64,000 nucleotides of DNA from Acidobacteriota bacterium (GTDB lineage: Bacteria; Acidobacteriota; Blastocatellia; Pyrinomonadales; Pyrinomonadaceae). A model generated the notes under the pieces. That model had not been told where the DNA came from and did no database searches. It was given only the letters and a program-made list of their open reading frames with translations. Each line of letters begins with the position of its first letter. Position 1 is the stretch's first letter. The position numbers were made by a program, and so were the translations under genes. Positions 1 through 8,256 of this stretch are shown here, in pieces. The stretch lies in NCBI GenBank assembly GCA_019639155.1, contig JAHBSJ010000001.1:1-64000 (forward strand), in the 5' to 3' direction.

Positions 1-1453
1 ACATTTTGGAATTGTTAATATCGTTCGGCTCGAATTTTTTAAGACCATTCCCGTACTCGCGTCGATTGTCTTCAAAGATTTCGCTGGATACATCCGTTAA
101 TAGGTATGCAAAGAACAAATCAGCTCGATGAGCAGAAAACATGTTTAGGTAAATGCAATGAAACGTCGTCAAATTGGCGATGTTTGCTTCATTCCTAATG
201 AACTTAAGGCCATTACGATGAAATACCGACACCCATATCGGGGATGGCAATCGTTTTTCTAATGAATACCATGGTTTTCGACTAGCGGTAAGATACTTTT
301 TGTCTATGCCTTCATTTGTTCCTTTCTCCAGATATTGCTCCACGGCAGAATCGGTTCCATTTTCGGCATTCAGTAGGAATATTGGCCTGTCCCGCATCTC
401 AAGGTCGAGAAAGTTAGCTGTTGTAAAGAACGAGGACTGTACATCAGTCGCTCTACATATACATGGAAGCAGATTTTGTCGAGCTATATCAAAACTATCG
501 GCTTTCGATTTTGTAAAAATGAAGAAATCATTTGAACCGGTAGCAATACCTCTACTTACTTTTCCGTAGGTGTTGAAAGGCACAAGATCCTTGTAACGAT
601 GTTCATTCTGAGTTTGGTAATAGCGTCGCCACTTAACGTTCGGATCTAGGTCTTGATATTTTATGGCGTCAATGTGCAACGCTCCTATAGGATAATGTTC
701 GATTAAGTCCTCAACGTTTTCCAAATCCTTTCGCGTTCTGAGATTGGTAAATCGCACATATTCATCATGTTCATCGTTTGCGAAAAGCAATACCGAGGAC
801 GTCGTGAGAGCGTCATCGAATACGTTATCCTCAAAATCAAAAATGATTACATGTCGGAGGGTTCTGTTTTGAATCAGGTAAGATTTTACAAGTTTCCCAT
901 AGTCTGAGTTCAGAAACTCAGAAGGAACAATGTAAGCTGCCCGGCCATTAGGCTCCAACTGAGTTAATGACTTAAGTAGAAACAAAGCATATAGGTTAGT
1001 AAATCCATTCAACCGGAAAGATGTGTGTTTTTCTATTTCTGCAAGCAAAGGCTTGCCATCAAAATCATGAAACTTGAAATAAGGTGGATTACAAATAATT
1101 CCATCGTATTTGCTCTCCCAGTCGTTAAAAATATAGTCCGCAAGTCGCAAATCGACGTTTGAGTTCGAGGAAAATACATCTTTCGCTCTTGAAAAGATCC
1201 TCTCGTCTATTTCAAACCCCTTGATTTCAAGGTTGTTTCGCTTCTGAAGCAATTCCCGCGAAAAAATCCCAAGCCCGACCGCCGGCTCTAATACTTTCTT
1301 CAAGCTCGAACAGCCGAGAAGCCATTGGGTCATCATCTCCGCTATAGGGGCAGGTGTGAAGAATTGTGCGAACTTCTTACGATGATCGATTGATGTAATT
1401 GCAGCATATTCCTTTTCAATTGAAAAGGGCGAACTGTCTATGGCGGCCTTCAT
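1..1453 (-). CDS. N6-adenine DNA methyltransferase of a type II R-M system (partial)
   Basis: The gene starts at ATG 1453 and reads off the left edge, so at least 484 codons are present and the C-terminus is missing. The N-terminal part is a Rossmann-type amino-methyltransferase: a motif X-like stretch KFAQFFTPAPIAEMM at residues 27-41, motif I LEPAVGLGIF near 55-64, and the catalytic motif IV NPPY at 122-125, which is typical of N6-adenine methylases that have a C-terminal target recognition region. The start codon overlaps the stop of the upstream nuclease gene by one base (TAATG), so the two are translationally coupled. It probably methylates the site cut by its neighbour. Codons are A/T-rich compared with the rest of the window, which suggests transfer. 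Family is firm; specificity is unknown. Confidence 0.85.
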   Translation of the reverse strand, partial: MKAAIDSSPFSIEKEYAAITSIDHRKKFAQFFTPAPIAEMMTQWLLGCSSLKKVLEPAVGLGIFSRELLQKRNNLEIKGFEIDERIFSRAKDVFSSNSNVDLRLADYIFNDWESKYDGIICNPPYFKFHDFDGKPLLAEIEKHTSFRLNGFTNLYALFLLKSLTQLEPNGRAAYIVPSEFLNSDYGKLVKSYLIQNRTLRHVIIFDFEDNVFDDALTTSSVLLFANDEHDEYVRFTNLRTRKDLENVEDLIEHYPIGALHIDAIKYQDLDPNVKWRRYYQTQNEHRYKDLVPFNTYGKVSRGIATGSNDFFIFTKSKADSFDIARQNLLPCICRATDVQSSFFTTANFLDLEMRDRPIFLLNAENGTDSAVEQYLEKGTNEGIDKKYLTASRKPWYSLEKRLPSPIWVSVFHRNGLKFIRNEANIANLTTFHCIYLNMFSAHRADLFFAYLLTDVSSEIFEDNRREYGNGLKKFEPNDINNSKM

Positions 1454-2553
1454 TAGAATTCATCCTGAGTAATTTCCAAAATCTCGCGGAGGCGTTCTAA
1501 ATCCAGAAACGCTGTTCCGCCTTGAAACGTGACGTAAAAGAGCAATCGCCCGCGGCCGATTTCTTTTCGAACGCTCATATGTCCAGGCTCCTCAATTTTT
1601 TCCGCTAAAGGGGTTCCTGTTTTCGATCGAATCTTAAAGGTCGTCTTGTTTTGATTCTTTGTATCACGTTCCACCGAAAAGATTGGACCGTCATTATCCG
1701 GGTCTGAAATAAGCGTAAGTATGCGCTCAAACGAAATTCCAAATACCTTGTCAAAAAATACTTGGAAGTAGTAGTGAGGGACATTAAAAGATTCAATCCA
1801 TTTATATACTACCTTGATGTCCTCGGCCTTTGGTGTAATGCTAAGGAAATCGCGTTTTTGAATTTCCTTGATACATTTCTTCAAACTACTCAGGCATGTT
1901 TTCAGTTCTATCAGTCTCTCATTTGCGCCCCAACTCGGAACTCGGAAATCTGTAATGGTTAATGTTTCGGCAGTTATTGATTGAAGAACGGGAATATATT
2001 GACGTCGTGAATCGTGGTCGAGAAGGTCCATAAACTCACCTAGAATTCGATCTCTCGTCTCAAGAGCAAGTCGAGTGTTCCGATCAGTCCTCTCCCGCAT
2101 CACTTCTTCATAACGACCAATCAAAAAAGCACTCGACCTAACCTCGATTCCTGCGATTGCCTTTGTAACGTAACCCGTAATTTCATGATGTGGAATACGG
2201 CTAATATCGAAACCCAACGCTTCATCGAAATCATCTCGCCGGAAAATGAGTAAGTCTGGACGCTTTCCTATCGTGTCGAGCTCATTTTGAAATTCCTGAA
2301 AAAAGTCATCGAACCCCTCCTCACCTGCAACCAAATCGTCAGATTTTCCATATTTAACGGCCACGTGATTTTTCGATGATTCATTTATTGCTCGAAAGAT
2401 AAGGTTCTCCGCCCAATCCCCTTGTTCTTTATTCGTAATGAATTCGGAGGATGCTTGCGTTGGAGTCCGTGCTGGGATACGTTCTAGTTCGAAATCAACT
2501 AATCCCTTAGGAACATGCGTCGTTAGTTCGGTGATTCTATCGTAGTAACTCAT
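1453..2553 (-). CDS. Type II restriction endonuclease (AccI-like, tentative)
   Basis: A 366-residue protein directly upstream of, and overlapping by one base, an adenine methyltransferase; this arrangement alone points to the cognate restriction enzyme. Possible active-site elements of the PD-(D/E)xK type are E43-[14 protein letters not shown] at 97-104 and GIEVRSS at 135-141. From memory the overall pattern (ARTPTQASS near 28-36, then EQGDWAE, then RPDLL and EVRSS) resembles the AccI family, of similar length, whose partner is also an adenine methylase. I could not verify this by search. A short inverted repeat ACCTT-acc-AAGGT at 2597-2609, upstream of the start, could be an operator. The coding region is AT-rich, which fits acquisition as a defence module. 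Confidence 0.65.
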   Translation of the reverse strand: MSYYDRITELTTHVPKGLVDFELERIPARTPTQASSEFITNKEQGDWAENLIFRAINESSKNHVAVKYGKSDDLVAGEEGFDDFFQEFQNELDTIGKRPDLLIFRRDDFDEALGFDISRIPHHEITGYVTKAIAGIEVRSSAFLIGRYEEVMRERTDRNTRLALETRDRILGEFMDLLDHDSRRQYIPVLQSITAETLTITDFRVPSWGANERLIELKTCLSSLKKCIKEIQKRDFLSITPKAEDIKVVYKWIESFNVPHYYFQVFFDKVFGISFERILTLISDPDNDGPIFSVERDTKNQNKTTFKIRSKTGTPLAEKIEEPGHMSVRKEIGRGRLLFYVTFQGGTAFLDLERLREILEITQDEF

Positions 2554-2779
2554 TGTTTTTGGATATTTTAACTTTCAATCTCGGAAATTGCACTTTACCT
2601 TACCAAGGTTTGCTAAAAATGCTCGCACCTCCGACTTCTAATAACTGAGAAACTGACTCGCCAGCGGGATAAGTGATTATATTGACAAGCAATGAACAAA
2701 GAACAGTGAAAGGTAAAACAGACGAAAACAATTGAATTTGCCCTTAAGCGCCTTTTTCGTCATACTTTTAAGTGCTTTT

Positions 2780-4234
2780 ATGACGAATACCCCAACACCC
2801 AACGCAAGTTACAGTCTTACATTACGCGTTAGGATACATAACATGCCGGGCAAGCTCGGCGAGATAACTACGGCTATCGGCAAGGCCGGCGGCGACATCG
2901 AGGGCATCGACATCGTCAGCGTGGGCCGCGATCATCTGATCCGCGACATCACCGTGAACGCCGCAAGCGAGAATCACGACAAAGAGATCGTCGCCGCGGT
3001 CTCGGACATAGACGGCGTCGAGGTGGTGAACGTCTCGGACCGCACGTTCCTGATGCATCTCGGCGGCAAGATCGAGATCGTCTCGAAAGTACCGCTGAAA
3101 ACGCGTTCGGACCTTTCGATGGCATACACGCCGGGCGTCGCCCGCGTCTGCCAGGCAATTCAAAAAGATCCGGAAAAGCGTTTCAACCTGACCATCAAAA
3201 AGAACACCGTCGCAGTCGTTTCGGACGGAACGGCGGTGTTGGGCCTCGGCGATATCGGCCCCGCGGCGGCGATGCCCGTTATGGAAGGCAAATGCCAGCT
3301 TTTCAAGGAATTCGGCGGTGTCGATGCATTCCCGATCTGCCTGAATACAAAAGACCCGCACGAGATCGTCCAGACGATAAAGAACATCGCCGTCGCTTTC
3401 GGCGGCATAAATCTGGAGGATATCTCGGCTCCGCGTTGCTTCGAGATCGAGGAACGGCTGAAAGAGGAGTTGAACATTCCCGTCTTTCACGACGATCAGC
3501 ACGGAACGGCGGTCGTCGTGCTCGCGGCGCTGATAAACGCTCTAAAGATCACCGGCAAGCGAATGGAAGACATCAAGCTCGTCGTCAACGGGATCGGAGC
3601 GGCCGGCGTAGCGTGTTCAAAGATAGTGATGGCCGCCGGCGTGAAGAACATCATCGGCTGCGACACGACCGGAGCCATCTATCAGGGCCGCAAAGAGAAT
3701 ATGAACTGGGTCAAGGATTGGTACGCACGCAACACCAATCCCGACAAAGAGCAGGGCACGGTCCATGATGTCATCAAGGGTGCGGACGTATTTTTCGGGC
3801 TTTCGGCACCTGGGCTGCTGACCGCGTCAGACCTGGACACGATGGCGAAAGACCCGATAGTTTTCGCCATGGCAAATCCGACGCCGGAGATAATGCCGGA
3901 GGACGCCGAAGGCCATGTCGCGGTTATGGCGACAGGCCGTTCGGACTATCCGAATCAGATCAATAATGTGTTATGCTTTCCGGGAATCTTCCGCGGTGCT
4001 CTGAATTGTCGTGCATCGCGTATAAATGAGGCGATGAAGCTCGCCGCGGCACATGCAATTGCAGAGACCATCGCCGAAGAGGAGCTGCATCCGGATTATA
4101 TTATCCCGTCGGTCTTCGACCGCCGCGTGGTCGAAGCGGTGGCGGCACGCGTAGAGGATGCGGCATACAGTTCGGGCGTGGCACGCCGCGACAGGACAAG
4201 GTCGGATACGCTTTACGACACCAAAGCCCACTAG
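2780..4234 (+). CDS. NAD(P)-dependent malic enzyme with N-terminal ACT domain
   Basis: Oxidative decarboxylation of malate to pyruvate. Residues ~11-90 form an ACT domain (RVRIHNMPGKLGEIT...), a common ligand-sensing module. The malic enzyme N-domain follows (SDLSMAYTPGVARVC near 110-124; HDDQHGT further on), and then the NAD-binding fold with GIGAAG. About 484 residues is normal for ACT-fused bacterial malic enzymes. The frame is open back to a TTG at 2732, but ATG 2780 begins just before the ACT domain and is preferred; no strong ribosome site is visible for either. A TTGACA at 2682-2687 is a possible -35, but no good -10 follows at the right distance. Upstream lies the R-M module on the other strand. 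Confidence 0.93.
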   Translation: MTNTPTPNASYSLTLRVRIHNMPGKLGEITTAIGKAGGDIEGIDIVSVGRDHLIRDITVNAASENHDKEIVAAVSDIDGVEVVNVSDRTFLMHLGGKIEIVSKVPLKTRSDLSMAYTPGVARVCQAIQKDPEKRFNLTIKKNTVAVVSDGTAVLGLGDIGPAAAMPVMEGKCQLFKEFGGVDAFPICLNTKDPHEIVQTIKNIAVAFGGINLEDISAPRCFEIEERLKEELNIPVFHDDQHGTAVVVLAALINALKITGKRMEDIKLVVNGIGAAGVACSKIVMAAGVKNIIGCDTTGAIYQGRKENMNWVKDWYARNTNPDKEQGTVHDVIKGADVFFGLSAPGLLTASDLDTMAKDPIVFAMANPTPEIMPEDAEGHVAVMATGRSDYPNQINNVLCFPGIFRGALNCRASRINEAMKLAAAHAIAETIAEEELHPDYIIPSVFDRRVVEAVAARVEDAAYSSGVARRDRTRSDTLYDTKAH

Positions 4235-4237
4235 AAA

Positions 4238-4921
4238 ATGGTAAGACGCCGTCTGAAAGAACTGAGTATAGAAGAGGCCGCAAATGCACTGACGCATGGT
4301 TTCGGGCTATTGCTCAGCGTTTTCGGCTTTGCGGTACTGATGCTGCTTGCGGTCTATTACGGCGGACCGCTGCATTTTGCAAGCGCGGTCGTTTACGGGC
4401 TGTCGCTGGTCATTCTCTACGGAGCCTCGACGCTCTATCACAGTGCGAACACGCCGCGAGCGAAATCCGTTCTCCAGCTCGTTGATCACTGCTGCATCTA
4501 TCTGCTCATCGCCGGCAGCTATACGCCGTTCGCTCTGATCGTGTTGAACGGCAGCCTCGGATACGGATTATTGATCTTTGCTTGGGTTTTCGCGGCGGTC
4601 GGGATCTTGACAAAGGTAGTTTTTGAGATCCGCTCGGGTCTCGTTTCCGCGACAATTTACCTTGTAATGGGCTGGGCGGGACTCGTCGCGGTTGAACCGC
4701 TCTACAATGCCGTCGGTTTGGTTCCGATGATGCTCGCGCTCGCCGGCGGACTTAGCTACACGTTAGGTGTCATTTTCTTCGGCTGGAAAAGCATCAAACA
4801 TCATCACGCCATCTGGCACGTCTTTGTCCTGATGGGCAGTGTGCTGCACTTCATCGCCATCGCCGGGTATGTTATGACCTACGCACCGGTTTCGACCGCT
4901 CTCGTTTCGACCAGTTTCTGA
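4238..4921 (+). CDS. Haemolysin III / PAQR family membrane protein
   Basis: A 227-residue integral membrane protein with about seven hydrophobic segments. It carries the family's conserved histidine/aspartate landmarks: THGFG near residue 20, STLYHSANTP near 64-73, DHCCIYLLIAGSYTPF near 83-98, and the C-terminal HAIWHVFVLMGSVLHF. Members are putative metal-dependent hydrolase-like membrane proteins related to adiponectin receptors; the haemolysin label is historical. It starts 3 bases after the malic enzyme stop, so the two are probably cotranscribed. Its 3' end overlaps the convergent YpdA gene by 43 bases. Confidence 0.9.
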   Translation: MVRRRLKELSIEEAANALTHGFGLLLSVFGFAVLMLLAVYYGGPLHFASAVVYGLSLVILYGASTLYHSANTPRAKSVLQLVDHCCIYLLIAGSYTPFALIVLNGSLGYGLLIFAWVFAAVGILTKVVFEIRSGLVSATIYLVMGWAGLVAVEPLYNAVGLVPMMLALAGGLSYTLGVIFFGWKSIKHHHAIWHVFVLMGSVLHFIAIAGYVMTYAPVSTALVSTSF

Positions 4922-5886
4922 ACGGCCTGACGGCCGGCGTCGATGGCTCCTTTGATGTGCCGCTGGTGTGTAAAATGCCCTGCGACGTAAACGCCGGGAA
5001 CATTCGTTTCGAAAGTCTCGGGATCATAAACAGGCACCTCGCCGTATTTCCCCTGCTCGGTCTCGACACCCAGGTTTTTCAGCATTGTCAGGTCAGCGTC
5101 CGAACCGATCAGCACGAACACGACGTCATTCGGCAATGTAACGCGTTCGCCCGTCTCGCTTGCAAGCTCTGCCTCGCCTTCGCGAAATTCGATCACTTTG
5201 CCCAGAAAGAAAAGCTTTAGACAGTTCTCTTTCAGCTCATTTTCGAGCGGCTGTTTCACCCAATATTTGATGCAGCCCTGTTTTGGGTCGGTGTTTTCCC
5301 AATCGCCGCGAAAGATCGCCAGCGTCGTTTCGGCACCTTCCTGAGCCAGAAACAACGCCGCTTCTCCTGCTGAATTTCCGCCGCCCACCACAAGTGCTTT
5401 CTTCTTCACCCACGGATATGTCTCGCGAAAATGATCAAAAACGTGCGGCAGATCCTCGCCGGCAACGTTCAGCCGCCGCGGGTGATCCATCGCACCGATG
5501 GCAACCAGCACTTTCGCACTGGAATAGTCCGCAATGTTGGTAGAAACCGTAAATGACGTTAAACCACCCGCTACCGCAGATGGTTCTGACCTGATATCAA
5601 CGACAAATTCCTCAGTGTGCACATTCAGGTCATTCTCCAGCACGAACCGCACGTAATACGACAGCAGCTCTTCGCGCGTGGGCTTTTCGCGGGCGGGTTT
5701 CAGGCCGCCGGGAATTATCTCAAGCTCGTTGACCGTCGAAAACACTGTCAGGCCGACGGGATAATTGTAGATCGTATTGCATATCAGCCCTTTTTCGATG
5801 ACGACACAGTTGAGACCGGCCTTTTTTGCCTCATACGCCGCGGCGATCCCTGCCGGCCCGGCTCCGATGATGACGAGATCGTACAT
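4879..5886 (-). CDS. ypdA: YpdA-type FAD/NAD(P)H oxidoreductase (putative bacillithiol disulfide reductase)
   Basis: A 335-residue two-dinucleotide-binding flavoprotein. FAD motif GAGPAG at residues 8-13, NAD(P)H motif VVGGGNSAGEAA mid-protein, and a C-terminal YVAGH segment. It resembles thioredoxin reductase but lacks the redox CxxC, as YpdA proteins do; C41 in the ICNTIYNYP segment is the conserved cysteine region of YpdA. Known YpdA reduces bacillithiol disulfide, so the host may use bacillithiol; that is inference because no bshA/B/C genes are in the window. Its 3' end overlaps the haemolysin III gene by 43 bases tail to tail. Confidence 0.85.
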   Translation of the reverse strand: MYDLVIIGAGPAGIAAAYEAKKAGLNCVVIEKGLICNTIYNYPVGLTVFSTVNELEIIPGGLKPAREKPTREELLSYYVRFVLENDLNVHTEEFVVDIRSEPSAVAGGLTSFTVSTNIADYSSAKVLVAIGAMDHPRRLNVAGEDLPHVFDHFRETYPWVKKKALVVGGGNSAGEAALFLAQEGAETTLAIFRGDWENTDPKQGCIKYWVKQPLENELKENCLKLFFLGKVIEFREGEAELASETGERVTLPNDVVFVLIGSDADLTMLKNLGVETEQGKYGEVPVYDPETFETNVPGVYVAGHFTHQRHIKGAIDAGRQAVQKLVETRAVETGA

Positions 5887-5896
5887 ATCACAATTT

Positions 5897-5966
5897 CAGT
5901 GGATAGTGACAAATGACAAGTGGTTAGTGAAAACTGCCCACTTGAAACTTTCCACTTGTCACTGCA
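5897..5966. repeat. Short palindromic intergenic element, copy A
   Basis: About 70 bases with imperfect inverted symmetry: the left arm begins CAGTGGATAGTGACAA and the right arm ends CCACTTGTCACTGCA. The inside is made of heptad-like words (GACAAGTGG, GGTTAGTG). A second copy with almost the same arms lies at 34446-34516. It fills the gap between the ypdA start and the small gene at 5976, and no gene is seen in it. Confidence 0.7.
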
Positions 5967-5975
5967 TAAATTGAC

Positions 5976-6230
5976 CTAGCCGCCGGCTTCCAATTGTTGC
6001 AGGGTCGCCGTGAAGGTTTCGATCTGCACGCGCGTTGCTTCCAGGCTGCGTTTTGATTCGAGATACTTTTCCCATTCGCCGGTCATTGTCAATGCTTTTA
6101 GCGTGTCTTCGTCAAGAGCGTGTGACATAACAACGAGCAGATCGCTCAACGCCTCGTGCCCGTCGAGCAATGATTGAATGATCGTGTACGCAAGCTTTGC
6201 GTTCGGCAGATCGATATCCAGTTGTTCCAT
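5976..6230 (-). CDS. Small hypothetical protein
   Basis: 84 residues, not recognised. Largely helical in appearance with heptad-like leucine and isoleucine spacing, acidic N-terminus (MEQLDIDLPNAK), no cysteines, signal peptide or membrane span. It reads in the same direction as ypdA and the secreted poly-Glu protein, with hairpin terminator 6264-6293 just upstream, so it is probably transcribed on its own or with downstream genes. It may be a cytosolic helical bundle or partner protein; no function can be given. The coding call rests on length, normal codon use and the absence of a better frame. Confidence 0.6.
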   Translation of the reverse strand: MEQLDIDLPNAKLAYTIIQSLLDGHEALSDLLVVMSHALDEDTLKALTMTGEWEKYLESKRSLEATRVQIETFTATLQQLEAGG

Positions 6231-6263
6231 ATAATTGCCGCTTCCTTCATCAGTTTAGTTCAA

Positions 6264-6293
6264 AATGAAAAAGGTTCGCCAATGACGAACCTT
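6264..6293 (-). terminator. Rho-independent terminator of the poly-Glu secreted gene
   Basis: Perfect 8-bp stem AAGGTTCG (6271-6278) / CGAACCTT (6286-6293) with a 7-base loop. On the minus strand it is followed by a T-rich tract (complement of 6264-6270). It lies 24 bases past the stop at 6317. Confidence 0.8.
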
Positions 6294-6316
6294 CGCATTC
6301 GCAACGGATCCTTTTT

Positions 6317-7270
6317 TTAGTCGATCGGTCGATCACCCGGCGTTGCAATGGGCGGATCCGATCCGATAGGGACTATCCAATATTCGACCTTAGTTCCATT
6401 CCGATATCCGCCAAATCTCACCAAAATGCGACCTAGAAAAGCAGGTTCATCAATCCCGATCTCACCGACCGCCGCCAATATATGTGCCTCTATCTTTCTG
6501 ATATCGTAATGCAGATCATCTGCATAATAGAGTATGTGCAGATCAGATCGCGGATTGCGTATTAGAAACTCCTTTAGATTAGAACTGAACCACTCGTATT
6601 CCGGTTCCAGGACCTCTTCAGAAAAGTCCTCGTCGACATTGTCATCGTCATACTCAGAGGTATTTCCGCTGTCATTATCCGATTCATTCTGTTGCTGTTC
6701 CTCTTCTTCTGCTTCCTCTTCCTCTTCCTCTTCCTCTTCTCGTTGGATCCTTTCTCTGACCTCGTCCAAAAGGAATTCTAGATCGTTGTTAAAGAAGAAG
6801 TCTGAACTATCGAAAAGAAATGTCTTATCGCTAGGTATCGTTGGCGGATCGACGTTTTTAGAAGGAACCGGTGGATCTGCTCCAGGAGGTACGATCCAAA
6901 ACTCTGTCCATATAGAATGTCTATAACCTCCGTCTATCATCACCACTGTCTGGGCGTCGTAGCGGCGAAAGTTGATGTACTGCAAAAATAGCCTTCGATT
7001 AACATTATCGGTCATTTTTGCGGGCAGTACGTCGGCACCCTGATAAAATATAACGTACCCAAGACTGGCCCTGTTATTGTGCAGTTGAATAAAAAAGTTA
7101 TCCATCCGTGCACCCATGTCGCAATCGGTTACCCTTCCGAACGCATCGATCAAAATTGCGGACCCTTTGCCTTCGGCCCCGTCAATCTGTGCTTCCGCAT
7201 CGCTGCCGAAAACCAGGATCGCGAATATCATCAAAAATCCGCATTTGAATCGATATAGCCGCGTTCGCAT
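6317..7270 (-). CDS. Secreted hypothetical protein with poly-glutamate tract
   Basis: About 317 residues from ATG 7270. This start is chosen because it directly precedes a good signal peptide (MRTRLYRFKCGFLMIF..., cleavage near SDAEA-Q) and does not overlap the upstream ygfZ gene; an in-frame ATG at 7291 would overlap it by 17 bases. The mature part has two similar lobes, each ending in a phrase like YWIVPIGSDPP or FWIVPPGADPP, so it appears to be an internal duplication. The lobes are joined by an extremely acidic linker with runs of glutamate, then glutamine, then Asp/Ser. No known domain recognised. The linker could bind cations or act as a flexible spacer (inference). A clear hairpin terminator follows. 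Confidence 0.7.
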   Translation of the reverse strand: MRTRLYRFKCGFLMIFAILVFGSDAEAQIDGAEGKGSAILIDAFGRVTDCDMGARMDNFFIQLHNNRASLGYVIFYQGADVLPAKMTDNVNRRLFLQYINFRRYDAQTVVMIDGGYRHSIWTEFWIVPPGADPPVPSKNVDPPTIPSDKTFLFDSSDFFFNNDLEFLLDEVRERIQREEEEEEEEEAEEEEQQQNESDNDSGNTSEYDDDNVDEDFSEEVLEPEYEWFSSNLKEFLIRNPRSDLHILYYADDLHYDIRKIEAHILAAVGEIGIDEPAFLGRILVRFGGYRNGTKVEYWIVPIGSDPPIATPGDRPID

Positions 7271-7274
7271 AAAC

Positions 7275-8192
7275 TCATTTCGTGCTTTCATCGAAAGCAT
7301 ACGGTATTTTTGTGACCGATACAAGAATTTTGTCGGCAAGTAACTGTGTCCCTGCCTCTAGAAATTCATACCGAACGTAAGCGAGAGCTATCGTCTTGCC
7401 GAGCTTTGGCGAGTATGCTACCGACGTTATCCGGCCCGCGGGTTTGCCTTCTTGTGATGTCAGCTCGGACCCGGTCGCTATCGCTCCCGGTTCTGACATG
7501 ATGCCTGTCAGGCGTTTAGCGACGTGGCCGCGGAAGTGGATGCGGGCGATGATCTCCTGGCCGATATAGCAGCCTTTGTTGTACGAGATCAGTCCGTCGA
7601 TGCCGAGTTCGGGCACGATGGTCGTTTCGTCCATATCGACGCCGAATTTCGGGACGCCGGATTCGATGCGGAGCACTTCACAAAGATCATCGTCGATACT
7701 GACAGCACCGACGGACTTTGCTGTTTCTATAAATTTGTCTGCATTTTCGGCCGGCAAGACATACGACTCGGAACCGCCTCGACTGCTGAAGCGTGTCAAT
7801 ACCCCGCACGTCAGTAAGGGCTCGACGTCCGAACCGAAAACTTCGTAAATACGATGTGCTGCAGTGATGTCCTCGACAAAAAAATCACCGGCAAACGTGA
7901 AACGGAACAGGTTCTGAAAAACCTTCTCGCGGGTCGCGTCTTCGGTCTCTATCAGAAAACGGTCTCCGTTGCGCCAAACTCGCACGACCGCGAGCAGCCG
8001 CCCCCGTGCATTCGGAAATGCGGCGAGCATTTGTTCGCCGTCGCCGAGCGTTTTCACGTCGTTCGTTATCAGCCCGTCCAGAAACTGCACGGCCTCGCCG
8101 CCCCATACTGCGATCAGGCCGCGCCGCGTTTCGTAATAGCCTAAACCGCCCGAGCGGATGTGTTCATATGCTTTTTGCGAGGCTTCGTTCAT
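7275..8192 (-). CDS. ygfZ: YgfZ / GcvT-like folate-binding protein
   Basis: 305 residues with the aminomethyltransferase-like fold and the signature KGCYIGQE (near residues 206-213), which marks the YgfZ family. YgfZ is a tetrahydrofolate-dependent helper in the maintenance and assembly of some Fe-S enzymes. The adjacent divergent gene is mrp, an Fe-S cluster carrier, so a shared intergenic promoter region (8193-8256) serves two Fe-S genes, and IscA-type 17456 is ~9 kb away. The C-terminal barrel part (GKTIALAYVRYEFLEAGT) is present, so the gene is full length. Confidence 0.9.
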   Translation of the reverse strand: MNEASQKAYEHIRSGGLGYYETRRGLIAVWGGEAVQFLDGLITNDVKTLGDGEQMLAAFPNARGRLLAVVRVWRNGDRFLIETEDATREKVFQNLFRFTFAGDFFVEDITAAHRIYEVFGSDVEPLLTCGVLTRFSSRGGSESYVLPAENADKFIETAKSVGAVSIDDDLCEVLRIESGVPKFGVDMDETTIVPELGIDGLISYNKGCYIGQEIIARIHFRGHVAKRLTGIMSEPGAIATGSELTSQEGKPAGRITSVAYSPKLGKTIALAYVRYEFLEAGTQLLADKILVSVTKIPYAFDESTK

Positions 8193-8256
8193 TTTTCCGC
8201 AACCATTTTTGTTACAATACGAAAATACTTTATTACGCCAAGGGCGTTTTTACATA

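Noticed and set aside
300..569. Open frame of 89 codons on the plus strand
   Set aside because: It is antisense to the DNA methyltransferase, which has clear motifs, and shows no protein features.
2732..2779. Signal-peptide-like N-terminal extension of malic enzyme
   Set aside because: Starts with TTG, no ribosome site, and a cytosolic enzyme is expected; ATG 2780 precedes the ACT domain.
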